A stretch of DNA of 64,000 nt from Coriobacteriaceae bacterium. Its GTDB lineage: Bacteria > Actinomycetota > Coriobacteriia > Coriobacteriales > Coriobacteriaceae. The notes beneath the pieces are model-generated. The model had not been told where the DNA came from. It was given only the letters and a program-made list of their open reading frames with translations, and did not search any database. This document shows positions 62,957 to 64,000 of the stretch, in pieces (the first letter of the stretch is position 1; each line of letters starts with the position of its first letter). Location: assembly GCA_025993015.1 (NCBI GenBank), contig DAJPFV010000001.1, positions 744,001 through 808,000 of the forward strand, given 5' to 3'. The position numbers and the translations under genes are program-made.

Positions 62957-62976
62957 ACGTTATAGTCGTTATATAC
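62957..62976. promoter_or_regulatory. candidate GntR 2 operator before DMT gene 2
   Basis: ACGTTATAGTCGTTATATAC contains two CGTTATA repeats, overlapping a possible TTGAAA/TATAAC promoter on the minus strand. Confidence 0.4.
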
Positions 62977-63047
62977 ATTTTTCAAGACACAAATCGGCGA
63001 GCGGATAAGTGATCCGTTTTCCTCCGCCCCCAGCGGATTACTGGGCG

Positions 63048-63112
63048 GTTGCGGTGAAATAGTTCCTAAATAGAGGCTTCAAGCCCCCAAGCAGGAACTA
63101 TTCCACCGCAAC
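63048..63112. repeat. 20-bp inverted repeat downstream of SIS gene 3
   Basis: GTTGCGGTGAAATAGTTCCT pairs with AGGAACTATTCCACCGCAAC (one mismatch) around a 25-nt loop with GGCTTCAAGCC. There is no U-tail. Confidence 0.8.
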
Positions 63113-63148
63113 TTATGAGGACATCGAGCTGTTAGGCCGCTCTATCCC

Positions 63149-64000
63149 CTAGTAGTCCAGCTTCCACATGTAGCGGCGCGTCATGTAGTCCTTGTGGGTG
63201 ACGGCAGAGAGCGCACGCATGTACACGTTGTTGAGGATCGGGGCAAAGATCAGGTGATTGAAGTACTCGCTCACGCTGTCCTTGATGTCGTTGAGGCCGA
63301 GCTCCTTGGCGTCGAGCTGATAGACGCGCTCGCCACCGTACTGGTTGACGAAGCGGATGCCGCGCTCGTCGTTGCAGCGGCTGCGGCCGACGCTGATGAG
63401 CTGGAACAGCGAGGTGCGCTTGTCCAGGATCTCGAAGGGGCCGTGGAAGAAGTCGCAGGTGTTGATGGTGCAGGAGTCGATCTGCAGCATCTCCTGCACG
63501 TTGCAGATGCTAAAGACGTAGGCGGCACCAAAGAGCGGACCCTGAGCCATCACGTTGATGCAGGGCTTGTCGGCGTTTTGCTCGGCCCACTTGGCGGCGA
63601 GCGGACGGGTGTACTCGACGGCCTTGCGATAGATGGGGTCAACCAGGTCGAAGGCGGCCATAGCGGTCTCATACTCGGCATAGCCCTCGGTCTGCTGCGT
63701 AAGCTCCATGGCGATCATGGTCACGACGGCGGAGTTGGTACGGCCCATGCAAGACTCGTCGACGGCCAGGCTGTCATACTGAATCTTGTAGTCGCAGACC
63801 TCGGTGAGGCCGGACTCATCGACATAGATGGCGATGGTGCTGGCGCCGTGGTCCTTGGCGACCTGGGCGGCGACGATGGTCTCCTTGGTGCCGCGCATGG
63901 ACACGACGACGGCCAGGGTGTTCTCGTTGACATAGGCGGGCGTGGCGTGCACGAACTCATTGCTGGTGTAGCTGGAGCTCACGACCTGCGTGGCCTCGTG
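63149..64000 (-). CDS. SIS-domain deglycase-like protein 3 (5' end beyond window)
   Basis: At least 283 C-terminal residues of a two-SIS-domain protein; the start lies beyond the right edge. SSSYTSNEF, VVSMRGTKETIVAAQ and the C-terminal RRYMWKLDY match paralogues 1 and 2. The catalytic-loop motif is NTCDFFHGPFE, with Cys-Asp where the others have Gly-Glu. It could process a different Amadori product, for example glucoselysine-6-P versus fructoselysine-6-P as in the gfr system. It would be cotranscribed with upstream genes not seen here. Confidence 0.8.
   Translation of the reverse strand, partial: HEATQVVSSSYTSNEFVHATPAYVNENTLAVVVSMRGTKETIVAAQVAKDHGASTIAIYVDESGLTEVCDYKIQYDSLAVDESCMGRTNSAVVTMIAMELTQQTEGYAEYETAMAAFDLVDPIYRKAVEYTRPLAAKWAEQNADKPCINVMAQGPLFGAAYVFSICNVQEMLQIDSCTINTCDFFHGPFEILDKRTSLFQLISVGRSRCNDERGIRFVNQYGGERVYQLDAKELGLNDIKDSVSEYFNHLIFAPILNNVYMRALSAVTHKDYMTRRYMWKLDY

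Overview
The window is a high-GC, densely packed bacterial chromosome segment. Gene content points to Coriobacteriia, most likely a gut Collinsella-like actinobacterium: a Tad/Flp pilus operon, mannose-family PTS with Amadori-type SIS deglycases, a T-box in front of pheST, a 2-hydroxyacid dehydrogenase of the LDH superfamily, and many Coriobacteriia-style small hypothetical genes. This assignment is inferred from reading the genes; no database was searched.

Layout. 1-3232: metG (cut by the window edge), rsmI and a GH5-like glycosidase with an altered catalytic motif, all on the minus strand. 3422-3721: a three-unit hairpin array and tRNA-Phe. 3845-4395: a BrnT/RHH-like toxin-antitoxin pair. 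4454-14044: a 12-gene minus-strand Tad pilus operon (CpaB/RcpC, TadZ, TadA, TadB, TadC, Flp, several TadE/G-like proteins and a DUF192 protein), with most genes overlapping. 14297-20302: rsgA, a Ca2+-type P-ATPase whose Shine-Dalgarno lies in a hairpin, and pyk. 20725-25440: a DUF559-like protein, a Zn-PLC-like protein and a Ni/Co ECF transporter (cbiMQO) behind a NikR-like operator. 25687-35182: pheST with its T-box, an M32 carboxypeptidase, glmM and a DUF4012 protein. 35332-41432: a DMT transporter, tRNA-Val, then an island of accessory genes (DUF5710, zinc ribbon, HNH endonuclease, unknown protein, AlbA_2/GHKL/wHTH regulator). 42056-48925: M16 protease, hicAB, 5-formyl-THF cyclo-ligase, metA and an LDH-like dehydrogenase. 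49059-64000: a sugar-amine region with three SIS deglycase paralogues, two UTRA-type GntR regulators, recQ, a mannose-family PTS (IIAB, IIC, IID), an HAD phosphatase, YitT and a second DMT transporter, interrupted by an IS110/IS1111-type element.

How it fits together. The right-hand 15 kb looks like a locus for uptake and phosphorylation of Amadori products (fructoselysine- or glucoselysine-like compounds) by the PTS and cleavage by SIS deglycases, under two GntR repressors. Candidate shared operators are visible.

The most striking unexplained signal is the intergenic DNA. At least ten families of long inverted repeats or hairpins are dispersed between genes. Several carry a GGGAC/GTCCC core. 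One 41-nt hairpin family occurs three times, always in the same orientation in the leader of a gene and usually directly in front of its Shine-Dalgarno.
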